From: Parcubacteria group bacterium M6-OD1-4
Lineage (GTDB): Bacteria > Patescibacteriota > Patescibacteriia > Patescibacteriales > UBA12465
DNA length: 42,444 bases
Direction of reading: 5' to 3'
Assembly (NCBI GenBank): GCA_003056205.1
Contig: LSNS01000018.1
Span: forward strand, 1-42,444
Positions 26,516 through 34,663 of this stretch are shown piece by piece. The notes beneath the pieces were generated by a model. The model was not told the origin of the DNA and did no database searches. It saw nothing but the letters and a program-made list of their open reading frames with translations. Positions within the stretch are counted from its first letter, which is position 1. The number at the start of each line of letters is the position of its first letter. Both the position numbers and the translations under genes were made by a program.

Positions 26516-27535
26516 ATGAAAAAAGCAAAAAAAATGAACGTGGCAATTAATGGCTTAGGAAGAATTGGTCGAGCCGCTCTAAAAATAATTTATTTACATT
26601 TTCCTAATTTACACATTGTGGCGGTTAATGATTTAACTTCTCCTGAGGTATTGGCACACTTATTGAAATATGACTCTCTCTATGGTCGTAGTCAGCAAAA
26701 AATTAGCTCTACTAAAGATTCTTTGATTATCAATGGTCAGCAAATCCCTGTTTTAGCAATTAAAGATCCTCAAGAACTTCCTTGGAAAGCTTTAAAGGTA
26801 GACATTGTATTAGAGTGCACTGGACGTTTTACTAATAAAGAGGGGATGAGTTTACATTTAAAAGCTGGCGCTCAGAAAGTAGTCTTATCAGCACCGGCTA
26901 AAAAAGGTGGTATTAAAACGGTTGTGATGGGGGTTAATGATGATAAAATTACAAAAAAAGACAATCTTTTATCCTGCGCTTCTTGTACCACTAACTGCTT
27001 AGCGCCGATGACTAAAGTGGTACGAGATGCTTTTGGGGTAAAAAAGGCTTTAATGACTACTATCCATTCTTATACCGCTAGTCAGAATTTAGTGGATGGA
27101 CCGCATAAAGATTTACGTCGAGCTCGGGCAGCAGCCATTAATATTATTCCCACCACCACGGGAGCTGCGATTGCCACTACTAAAACCATCCCGGCTCTAA
27201 AAAATAAATTCGATGGCTTAGCGGTTCGTGTTCCTGTTCCCGTTGGTTCACTTTGTGATGCTGTTTATGTTTTAAATAAGAAAACTGATGTGGTCAGTGT
27301 TAATAAAGTTTTTCAGAAGATGGCTCGAGGAAAAATGAAAGGAATTATCGAGGCTTCTAATGAAAAACTAGTTTCGACAGATATTATTGGTAATCCCCAC
27401 AGTGCAATTATTGATTTAGAAAATACACGGATTATTGGTGGCGATCTATTAAAAGTTATTGCTTGGTATGATAATGAATGGGGCTATTCTAATCGTCTCG
27501 TAGAATTAGCAAACTATGTTGGAAAATTTATTTAA
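26516..27535 (+). CDS. gap: Glyceraldehyde-3-phosphate dehydrogenase
   Basis: NGLGRIGRAALK, LSCASCTTNCLAP, WYDNEWGYSNRLVEL. Confidence 0.96.
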   Translation: MKKAKKMNVAINGLGRIGRAALKIIYLHFPNLHIVAVNDLTSPEVLAHLLKYDSLYGRSQQKISSTKDSLIINGQQIPVLAIKDPQELPWKALKVDIVLECTGRFTNKEGMSLHLKAGAQKVVLSAPAKKGGIKTVVMGVNDDKITKKDNLLSCASCTTNCLAPMTKVVRDAFGVKKALMTTIHSYTASQNLVDGPHKDLRRARAAAINIIPTTTGAAIATTKTIPALKNKFDGLAVRVPVPVGSLCDAVYVLNKKTDVVSVNKVFQKMARGKMKGIIEASNEKLVSTDIIGNPHSAIIDLENTRIIGGDLLKVIAWYDNEWGYSNRLVELANYVGKFI

Positions 27536-27587
27536 TGTTTAGAGAGGTGTATTCAAACTTTGTTTTTAATAAGTTTAATAATATTTT

Positions 27588-28388
27588 ATGTCTGAAGAAA
27601 AAAAGAAATTAACGTCTATTTCAGTTCTTTTAAGTTCTACTTATCAAACCTGGTCAAAGAATCTCTTAAAATTCATTAGAATCTATCTTTGGGGTCTACT
27701 TTATGCACTTATCCCTTTTGTAGTATTGTTCTCTTTAATGCTCTTAAACATGCTTAGTGGCTTAAGGCATAATGTGGTTTTCATGATTATTTCTATTTTT
27801 ATTGGCTTGATAGCGTTTTTATTTTTAATATATTTTTTAATTCGCACCATTATTACCCAATTTATTTTAATTAAACATGATTATCATGGACAAGAGCTAG
27901 CTCTTTATCGAGAATCGGCACATTATTTTTGGCCTTATTTATGGTTAAAATTCTTAATTGCTCTAATAATCTTTCTTTGGCTTTTATTTTTAATTATTCC
28001 TTTATTTTTGTTTTTCATTATTCCTTGGACTGTGGCAACAATTGTTTTACTACTAGCATTTATCCCCGCTTTTATATTTATTGTTTTTTACTCATTAGCA
28101 ATTTATGTCTTCTTTTTTGAAAAGAAAAAAGGTTTGTCGGCTATTAAAAGAAGTCGAAGATTAATTAAAGATTACTGGTGGCCAATGGCCGGTCGTTTTC
28201 TTTTAATTATTGCTTTAACTTTTTTAATTGAGTTTATTGTCAGTTGGCCATTAAATTATCTGTCAACTGGTGGCTTATGGGCGATAATTTATAATATTCT
28301 CATTAATATTATTATTTATCTAATTCTTCCATTCATTCTCTTATTCTTTTATCGTCTTTATCGAGATTTAGTAAAGATCAAGGATTAA
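27588..28388 (+). CDS. Hypothetical multi-pass membrane protein
   Basis: 266-aa highly hydrophobic ORF. Confidence 0.65.
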   Translation: MSEEKKKLTSISVLLSSTYQTWSKNLLKFIRIYLWGLLYALIPFVVLFSLMLLNMLSGLRHNVVFMIISIFIGLIAFLFLIYFLIRTIITQFILIKHDYHGQELALYRESAHYFWPYLWLKFLIALIIFLWLLFLIIPLFLFFIIPWTVATIVLLLAFIPAFIFIVFYSLAIYVFFFEKKKGLSAIKRSRRLIKDYWWPMAGRFLLIIALTFLIEFIVSWPLNYLSTGGLWAIIYNILINIIIYLILPFILLFFYRLYRDLVKIKD

Positions 28389-28398
28389 TTACACGTCA

Positions 28399-29898
28399 AT
28401 GAATATCCCGAGTTATATTAAAAAGATTATTCATGATTTACAGCAGGCGGGCCATGAAGCATATATTGTTGGTGGTTGTGTTCGTGATATTTTATTAAAT
28501 CGCCAAGCTCAAGACTGGGATATAACGACTAGCGCTCGTCCTGAACAAATTTTAGAGGTTTTTCCTGAGGCTAAATATGAAAATAAATTTGGAACTGTTC
28601 TTTATCCAATTCGTCAAGCTCCTCATCAGTCAAAAAATGATAGTCAAAAAATTCAATCTTCCAAGCCTCAATCTTCAGATTCAACAATTGTGGTTGATGT
28701 TGTAGAAATTACCACTTATCGTAGTGAGCAAAATTACAACGATCGACGTCATCCAGATATTGTACGTTTTGAAACTAAACTTGATAAAGATTTAGAACGT
28801 CGTGATTTTACTATTAATGCTCTTGCTCTTAACCCTAATCAAAGTGATAAGATTATTGATTTGTTTGGAGGGCAAAAGGATCTAAAATTAAAGATTATTC
28901 GTGCTGTTGGTGAACCCTCTGATCGTTTTAAAGAAGATGCTCTTAGAATGTTACGAGCAATTCGTTTTAGTGTTCAATTAGGTTTTAAATTAGAACCAAA
29001 AACTCAACGAGCAATTGTTAAATTAGCTGGAAATGTTAAATTTGTATCCGCTGAAAGGATTCGTGATGAGTTGATTAAAATTTTAGCCTCCCCCCAACCC
29101 AGTGAAGGTATTTTATTACTTCATGATACTAAATTATTACAATACATTCTTCCTGAATTAGAGCGTGGTTTAGGAGTTAAGCAAGATCGTCATCATATTT
29201 ATACTGTTTTCAAGCATAATATTTTATCTTTAAAATATTGTCCTAGTCAGGAATGGCCAGTTCGTTTAGCGGCTCTTTTACATGATATTGGTAAACCAAA
29301 AACTAGAAAAATTATTAAAGGAATAGCTACTTTTTATAATCATGAATATCTAAGTGCAAGAATGACCGAGAAGATAATGAAACGTTTAAAATTTTCCAAT
29401 GAAAATCGTCTTCGGGTTGTTAATCTGGTAAAAAATCATATGTTTTACTATAATGTTGGTGAGGTGACTGCAGCTTCGGTTCGACGTCTCCTGGTGAAAG
29501 TTGGTCAAGAAAATTTACAAGATTTAATTTATTTACGAGTTGCCGATCGTTTAGGTTCTGGGACACCGAAGGCGATGCCTTATAAATTAAGGCATTTACA
29601 GTATATGTTGGAAAAAGTTCAACATGATCCAATTTCAGTGAAAATGTTGAAAATTAATGGTGATGATTTATTGCTCAAGTTAAAATTGAAACCTGGGCCA
29701 AAAATTGGCGCTATTCTGGATGTTTTATTGAGTGCGGTTATTTCTCATCCCGAATTAAATACTCAAGAATATTTATTACGACGAGCTCGGGAGTTAAAAG
29801 AACTTAATTTAGAAGAATTACGAACTTCTGCTCAAGAAGTTATTGCGGAGAAGAGAAGTGCAGAAGATCAGCAAATAAAAAAACACTATCGAGTTTAA
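28399..29898 (+). CDS. cca: CCA tRNA nucleotidyltransferase with HD domain
   Basis: AYIVGGCVRDILLNRQAQDWDI, RRDFTINALAL, RLAALLHDIGKP. Confidence 0.93.
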   Translation: MNIPSYIKKIIHDLQQAGHEAYIVGGCVRDILLNRQAQDWDITTSARPEQILEVFPEAKYENKFGTVLYPIRQAPHQSKNDSQKIQSSKPQSSDSTIVVDVVEITTYRSEQNYNDRRHPDIVRFETKLDKDLERRDFTINALALNPNQSDKIIDLFGGQKDLKLKIIRAVGEPSDRFKEDALRMLRAIRFSVQLGFKLEPKTQRAIVKLAGNVKFVSAERIRDELIKILASPQPSEGILLLHDTKLLQYILPELERGLGVKQDRHHIYTVFKHNILSLKYCPSQEWPVRLAALLHDIGKPKTRKIIKGIATFYNHEYLSARMTEKIMKRLKFSNENRLRVVNLVKNHMFYYNVGEVTAASVRRLLVKVGQENLQDLIYLRVADRLGSGTPKAMPYKLRHLQYMLEKVQHDPISVKMLKINGDDLLLKLKLKPGPKIGAILDVLLSAVISHPELNTQEYLLRRARELKELNLEELRTSAQEVIAEKRSAEDQQIKKHYRV

Positions 29899-29928
29899 CT
29901 ATTATTTTGATAATTAATTAAAAATATT

Positions 29929-30720
29929 ATGTTTAAAAAAATCTTATTTATTTCTGCAGTTCTAATTGTTGGTTTAAGCGTCTCCGCTTGTTCCTCTCCT
30001 CATAGTCGTTCTGTTCAACAAACTGAAAATCATTCTTTAAATACGTCGTCTCTCAACAAAACTAATTCTTTTACTAAATCAACAGCAATTAAGAAAAATG
30101 CTGTGCCGGTTCAAAAGTCTGTTTCTCATTCTGAGCAACCACTTAGTTCCAAGACTAATCCGGTTAAAAATAATACTAGTATGCCCACACCCGCTCAACA
30201 AGTTAATCTTCTTCAAAAGTATTCTCAAGCAATTTTAAAAACTAATTTCGGTGATATTACTTTGAAATTTTATCCGCAGGGAGCTCCCCTGGCAGTGAAT
30301 AATTTTTTAAATTTAGCTCAAGCCGGTTTTTATAACGGTACCAAGTTTCATCGAGTCATTAAAGGTTTTATGATTCAAGGTGGTGATCCCCTTACTAAAG
30401 GATCCGATGTTGCTTTATATGGCACTGGTGGGCCAGGTTATCAATTTAAAAATGAAGACAGTGGTCATCAGTTAGTAGCAGGAAGTTTGGCAATGGCTAA
30501 TTCTGGACCGAATACTAATGGTTCACAATTTTTTATTGTTACCGCTACCGCTACTCCTTGGTTAGATGGTTCTTATACTAATTTTGGTCAAGTTAGTTCA
30601 GGAATGGAGGTTGTGCGAAAAATAGAAGATGTTCCAGTTAAAGCCAATCCCGGAAATCCCGCTGAAGTTTCTTTTCCAATTCAAGATATTATTATTAATA
30701 GCATTGAATTATTAAAGTAA
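29929..30720 (+). CDS. Cyclophilin-type peptidyl-prolyl isomerase, lipoprotein
   Basis: Lipobox LSVSAC; FHRVIKGFMIQGGDP, GSLAMANSGPNTNGSQFFIV. Confidence 0.93.
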   Translation: MFKKILFISAVLIVGLSVSACSSPHSRSVQQTENHSLNTSSLNKTNSFTKSTAIKKNAVPVQKSVSHSEQPLSSKTNPVKNNTSMPTPAQQVNLLQKYSQAILKTNFGDITLKFYPQGAPLAVNNFLNLAQAGFYNGTKFHRVIKGFMIQGGDPLTKGSDVALYGTGGPGYQFKNEDSGHQLVAGSLAMANSGPNTNGSQFFIVTATATPWLDGSYTNFGQVSSGMEVVRKIEDVPVKANPGNPAEVSFPIQDIIINSIELLK

Positions 30721-30724
30721 TTAT

Positions 30725-31306
30725 ATGAAATTAAATAATTTTTTTAAGTTAATAATCTCTCTCTTAGTTTCTGGATTGTCTGGTTTTATTGCTTGGTTCT
30801 TTATTGGTCCAGGATTTTCTAATTGGCATTTAGTTTGGTTAAAATTTGTCCTTGATCCTAGCAATTTAGTTTTTGTAATAGTCTGGATTCTGTTGTATAT
30901 TCTATTAGGTATTGCCGCTTTTCTAATTTGGAAACGTCGTGAACAAACTCAAAAAGTTCGGGCTGCTCTGTTAATTTTCCTTTTCCAATTAATTGCCAAT
31001 TCTTTTTGGTTAATAATATTTTTTGGTACTCATAATTTCTCTTTAGCTTTCTTGGAAGTTGTCAGTTTATGGTGTGCGGCTTTAGCGACAATTTTAATTT
31101 TTTATGAGATTTTTCCTCGGGCGGCTTATTTGTTAATACCTTATATAATTTGGATTACTTTTAGTGCTTATGCTAATTATACCGTTTGGCAGAACCCCAG
31201 TTTAAGTCAGAGAACTGTTCAGATTTCTTCAACAAAATCAGTAGTTGTGAGACCGACCCTGGCTAATCCAGCTTCTGTAAATTGTCTTAAAGAGGGGGGG
31301 CTTTAG
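30725..31306 (+). CDS. TspO/MBR-family (tryptophan-rich sensory) membrane protein, ends at a frameshift
   Basis: TspO-like layout: VFVIVWILLYILLGIAAFLIWKR.., FQLIANSFWLIIFFGTHNFSLAFLEVVSLW, PYIIWITFSAYANYTVW; then ANPASVNCLKEGGL*. Confidence 0.75.
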   Translation: MKLNNFFKLIISLLVSGLSGFIAWFFIGPGFSNWHLVWLKFVLDPSNLVFVIVWILLYILLGIAAFLIWKRREQTQKVRAALLIFLFQLIANSFWLIIFFGTHNFSLAFLEVVSLWCAALATILIFYEIFPRAAYLLIPYIIWITFSAYANYTVWQNPSLSQRTVQISSTKSVVVRPTLANPASVNCLKEGGL

Positions 31307-31575
31307 TAAATAAAAAAGATGGAGTTGGTGGAGAATATAGTTTATGTGATTTTGGCAGTGGTCAAGCTTGTGAAGAATGGGCTTTATTCCGAGGAAACTG
31401 TCCACAAGGTGGGATAAAAACTACTGGTTTTGATACTGAAGCTCAAAAATATTGTGCTTGGCTTGGTGGGCAAACTTTAGCTGTTCCTCAAGCTCTTTGT
31501 ACTTTTAAAGATGGCTCCAAATGCTCGGTAATTAATCTTTATCACGAAAAATGTACTCCTGGAGAAAATAAATAA
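31300..31575 (+). CDS. -1 frame continuation: two Cys-rich DUF333-like repeats
   Basis: ALVNKKDGVGGEYSLCDFGSGQACEEWALFRGNCPQGGIKTTGFDTEAQKYCAWLGGQTLAVPQALCTFKDGSKCSVINLYHEKCTPGENK*; the upstream frame supplies ANPASVNCLKEGG at the G7 tract. Confidence 0.7.
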   Translation, partial: ALVNKKDGVGGEYSLCDFGSGQACEEWALFRGNCPQGGIKTTGFDTEAQKYCAWLGGQTLAVPQALCTFKDGSKCSVINLYHEKCTPGENK

Positions 31576-31599
31576 TTAAAATTATATTTTTTATAAATA

Positions 31600-31629
31600 A
31601 AAACACCTCTTAAAAATAGAGGTGTTTTT
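31600..31629. terminator. Bidirectional intrinsic terminator
   Basis: AAAACACCTCT/AGAGGTGTTTT between convergent units. Confidence 0.85.
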
Positions 31630-31651
31630 AGAATAGATTTTGAATAATTAT

Positions 31652-32398
31652 TTAAGAAATTATTACCTTAACACCAGGACTCATTGAAGAAGAGAAGCTG
31701 ATATTTTTTAAATAGGTTCCTTTGGCGGAATTTGGTTTAGCCTGTTTCACGGTGATTAATAAGGCTTCGTAATTTTCCAATAATTTTTTGGTATCAAAAC
31801 TCAGTTTACCGATAATGGTGTGAATGTTGGAAGTGTCATCATTTTTAAAACTAATTTTACCTTTTTTTAATTCACTAACTGTTTTTGCTGGGTTGGTAGT
31901 AATTGTTTCATTTTTAGGAGAAGGCATTAAACCGCGAGTACCCAATATTTTAGCAATTATTGCTAATTTTCTCATTACCACTGGTTCAGCAATTGCTACT
32001 TGAAAATCGGTTTTTTCACTTTTTTTGATTTCTTGGATTAAATCTTCACTACCCACAAAATCTGCTCCCGCAGCTTTAACCTCTTGTTCATTTTCAGGAG
32101 AAACGAAGGCTGCTATTTTAACAGTTTTTCCAGTTCCATGAGGTAGGCTAACTGCACCACGAACTTGTTGGTCTCCTTTTTTAGCATTAATTCCAAGATG
32201 GAAATGAACTTCAACTGAAGCGTCAAATTTAGTTTTAGAAATTTTTCTAACTATCTCTAAAGCTTCTAAAGGCGCATAAGTTTTTATTTTAGAATATATA
32301 CTAGAATAATCTGTACTTTTTTTTATTGATTTTTTTGTTGCTTCTTGAGAATTAGACTTACTTTTAGTATTTTTCTCTTTAGTTTTACTTGTTGTCAT
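31652..32398 (-). CDS. rplA: 50S ribosomal protein L1
   Basis: GAVSLPHGTGKTVKIAAF, LGTRGLMPSPK, N-terminal K/S-rich extension. Confidence 0.94.
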   Translation of the reverse strand: MTTSKTKEKNTKSKSNSQEATKKSIKKSTDYSSIYSKIKTYAPLEALEIVRKISKTKFDASVEVHFHLGINAKKGDQQVRGAVSLPHGTGKTVKIAAFVSPENEQEVKAAGADFVGSEDLIQEIKKSEKTDFQVAIAEPVVMRKLAIIAKILGTRGLMPSPKNETITTNPAKTVSELKKGKISFKNDDTSNIHTIIGKLSFDTKKLLENYEALLITVKQAKPNSAKGTYLKNISFSSSMSPGVKVIIS

Positions 32399-32463
32399 AT
32401 AATCTAATTGTGGTCAAATGTTTCAAATTTTTAATTTTTGAAACTCCCACGATATTAATTTAA

Positions 32464-32886
32464 TTATTTAATCTCTACTCCCATTTGTCGAGCGGTACCA
32501 GCAATAATTTTTTTAGCCGCTTCTAAATCATGAGCATTTAAGTCTGGCATTTTGATTTTTGCTATTTCTGCCAATTGAGCATCACTAATTTTACCGATTT
32601 TTTCAGTCAATGATTTACCAGATCCTTTCTTAATACCAGCGGCTTTCTTAATTAATTCTGCGGCTGGTGGAGTTTTTAAGATAAAATCATAACTACGATC
32701 TTCATAGACGGTGATTTCCACAGGAACAATATCACTCATACGGTCTTTTGTCTTGTCGTTAAATTCTTTACAAAATTGGGCAATATTTAAACCGTGTTGT
32801 CCTAAGGCGGGTCCGACCGGTGGAGCCGGATTAGCTTGACCACCAGGAATTTGTAATTTTATTTTAGTTTTTATTTTTTTAGCCAT
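32464..32886 (-). CDS. rplK: 50S ribosomal protein L11
   Basis: [26 protein letters not shown]. Confidence 0.97.
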   Translation of the reverse strand: MAKKIKTKIKLQIPGGQANPAPPVGPALGQHGLNIAQFCKEFNDKTKDRMSDIVPVEITVYEDRSYDFILKTPPAAELIKKAAGIKKGSGKSLTEKIGKISDAQLAEIAKIKMPDLNAHDLEAAKKIIAGTARQMGVEIK

Positions 32887-32963
32887 ATAGATTTAAGTTA
32901 AAATTAAAAAATTAAAAATTATTAGATTTAGAAGCGAATCTAGAAATCCTTATTTTTTTTGCT

Positions 32964-33509
32964 TTAAATTTTTCTGATTTGTAAGAAGTCTAACTCTACT
33001 GGTGTTTCTCGTCCAAACATTGAAATAGAAACTTTAACCTTCCCCTTGGTTTCATCAATAGCAGTAACTTTTCCTTCCATATTTTTAAAGGGACCTTCGT
33101 TAATATGAATTGGTGTTCCAACACTAACATTAATTTGAAATTTAGGATCTTCAACTCCCATTCTTTTTTGAAGAGCTTTAATTTCTGCTTCACCAATTGG
33201 CGTTGGGATTGTTCCAGTGCCAATAAAACCAGTGACATTTGGAGTATTACGAACAATATACCAAGATTCGTCGGTGACTTCCATTTCCACTAGAATATAG
33301 CCAGGAAATATTTTCTCTTCAATTACTCGTCGTTTACCATTTTTAATCTTAATTTTCTTTTCAGTAGGAATCAAGATATTAAAAATCTTATCCTCCATAT
33401 CTAAAGACTCTACTCGTTGTTTTAAATTTTGAGTAACATTTTCTTCATAACCAGAATAAGTATGGATCACATACCAACGGCGACCCTGATTTAAAAGTTG
33501 TTTAGCCAT
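32964..33509 (-). CDS. nusG: Transcription termination/antitermination protein NusG
   Basis: RRWYVIHTYSGYEENV, FPGYILVEM, GPFKNMEGKVTAID (KOW). Confidence 0.96.
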   Translation of the reverse strand: MAKQLLNQGRRWYVIHTYSGYEENVTQNLKQRVESLDMEDKIFNILIPTEKKIKIKNGKRRVIEEKIFPGYILVEMEVTDESWYIVRNTPNVTGFIGTGTIPTPIGEAEIKALQKRMGVEDPKFQINVSVGTPIHINEGPFKNMEGKVTAIDETKGKVKVSISMFGRETPVELDFLQIRKI

Positions 33510-33532
33510 AGAATTTTAAAAACAAATATTTA

Positions 33533-33718
33533 TTATTTATAGATAAGGAATTGAAAACCTTGAGTAAAAAAGTAGTCTAAGACGCCAATAAAAATAGCAA
33601 CCCCGATACTAATTCCGATTACTAGCCAAGTATAATTGTAGGTTTCCTTTTTTGTTGGCCAAGTAACTTTTTTCATTTCCTCAATGGACCCTTTAATGTA
33701 TTCACTAATTTTATTCAT
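33533..33718 (-). CDS. secE: Preprotein translocase subunit SecE
   Basis: SIEEMKKVTWPTKKET..., single TM, adjacent to nusG. Confidence 0.92.
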   Translation of the reverse strand: MNKISEYIKGSIEEMKKVTWPTKKETYNYTWLVIGISIGVAIFIGVLDYFFTQGFQFLIYK

Positions 33719-33768
33719 ATAATAATATTTAAAAAAAAGCCTTTCCGGCTAAGTTTTTATCTATTAGA

Positions 33769-33797
33769 ATAATACAAAAACTACGATGCTTTGTCAA
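33769..33797 (-). promoter_or_regulatory. Promoter of secE-nusG-rplK-rplA
   Basis: Minus strand TTGACA - 17 nt - TATTAT. Confidence 0.7.
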
Positions 33798-33870
33798 GAT
33801 GTTAAAGTCTAAACACCGAATAATTTAATTTTAGTCTTGATAAGTATTTTTAAATAAAAGTAAGGCAATG

Positions 33871-33904
33871 AAAAACCTCGTTTTATTTTCATAAAACGAG
33901 GTTT
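33871..33904 (-). terminator. Intrinsic terminator of the 33918..34421 gene
   Basis: AACCTCGTTTTAT/ATAAAACGAGGTT stem, then T-rich on the minus strand. Confidence 0.8.
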
Positions 33905-33917
33905 GGATTTTTTTTCT

Positions 33918-34421
33918 TTAATGATTAGGACTAAAAGAAATGAGTCTTTTAAACCCTTGGTCAGAGCTTTTATGTACGGCTAAAAAACGATAATCAATGG
34001 ATAAATCATTATCAAACTGATTCAGATTAAGTTCACGTTCGTTAAAGCGAACATATAAAAAAGGCATATTACAATCGTCATCAGTATCTTGCCAAACTGA
34101 GCCAAGAGCAATTATTGGAAACTGAGATTGTAGTTTTGGGTTGGTTTCACCGAGAACCAATAGTTCTGCTAATATGGCTGGGCGATAACCACCCTTATTC
34201 ATTTCAGCAATAACATCTTTATTACTCATTTGCCAGCTGAAATGGAATAATTTAATGGATACTCCCAATTTCCATCCAATTAATTTGGTTGGCAAAGGAA
34301 AATGTTCTTTCGTGATGTCGCTATGTATCCAATCGTAATTACCATTAGTAATCATTCTTTTTAAAGTTTGGCTGTAGTCTACAGTAATTATCCACTCTTT
34401 TTCTGATAATATTTTTTTCAT
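33918..34421 (-). CDS. Uncharacterised protein, paralog of the 16267..16827 product
   Basis: VDYSQTLKRMITNGNYDWIHSDITKEHFP and GYRPAILAELLVLGETNPKLQSQFPIIALGSVW shared with the paralog. Confidence 0.78.
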   Translation of the reverse strand: MKKILSEKEWIITVDYSQTLKRMITNGNYDWIHSDITKEHFPLPTKLIGWKLGVSIKLFHFSWQMSNKDVIAEMNKGGYRPAILAELLVLGETNPKLQSQFPIIALGSVWQDTDDDCNMPFLYVRFNERELNLNQFDNDLSIDYRFLAVHKSSDQGFKRLISFSPNH

Positions 34422-34437
34422 GATTTTTTTGTTTTTT

Positions 34438-34522
34438 AGTTTATATTTTAATTGACTATTAAAGCTACCTAGATTTAGATAGACTTAATGGTCAATTAAA
34501 TTAAACTTATTTTTTAAAGAAC
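34438..34522 (-). ncRNA. Structured 5' leader RNA, copy 3
   Basis: Minus strand: GTTCTTTAAAAAATAAG (34522-34506); TTTAATTGACcATTAA/TTAATaGTCAATTAAA stem; apical CTATCTA-AATC-TAGGTAG; outer AGTTTA/TAAACT (compensated relative to copies 1 and 2). Confidence 0.75.
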
Positions 34523-34538
34523 TTATTGTTAGATTCGT

Positions 34539-34567
34539 ATAATATAATTTTTTCTATTTTTTGTCAA
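34539..34567 (-). promoter_or_regulatory. Promoter for leader copy 3
   Basis: Minus strand TTGACA (34567-34562) - 17 nt - TATTAT (34544-34539). Confidence 0.72.
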
Positions 34568-34663
34568 TTCTTTTAAAATATGTACTTATTGCTTTTTCTA
34601 GATAAACAGGCTACAATAACAACATTAGAACTTGTTTTCTAATTAAATTTTTAATTAATATTT

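Noticed and set aside
32996-33293. ORFs 32996..33256 (-) and 33105..33293 (+)
   Set aside because: Out-of-frame/antisense to nusG.
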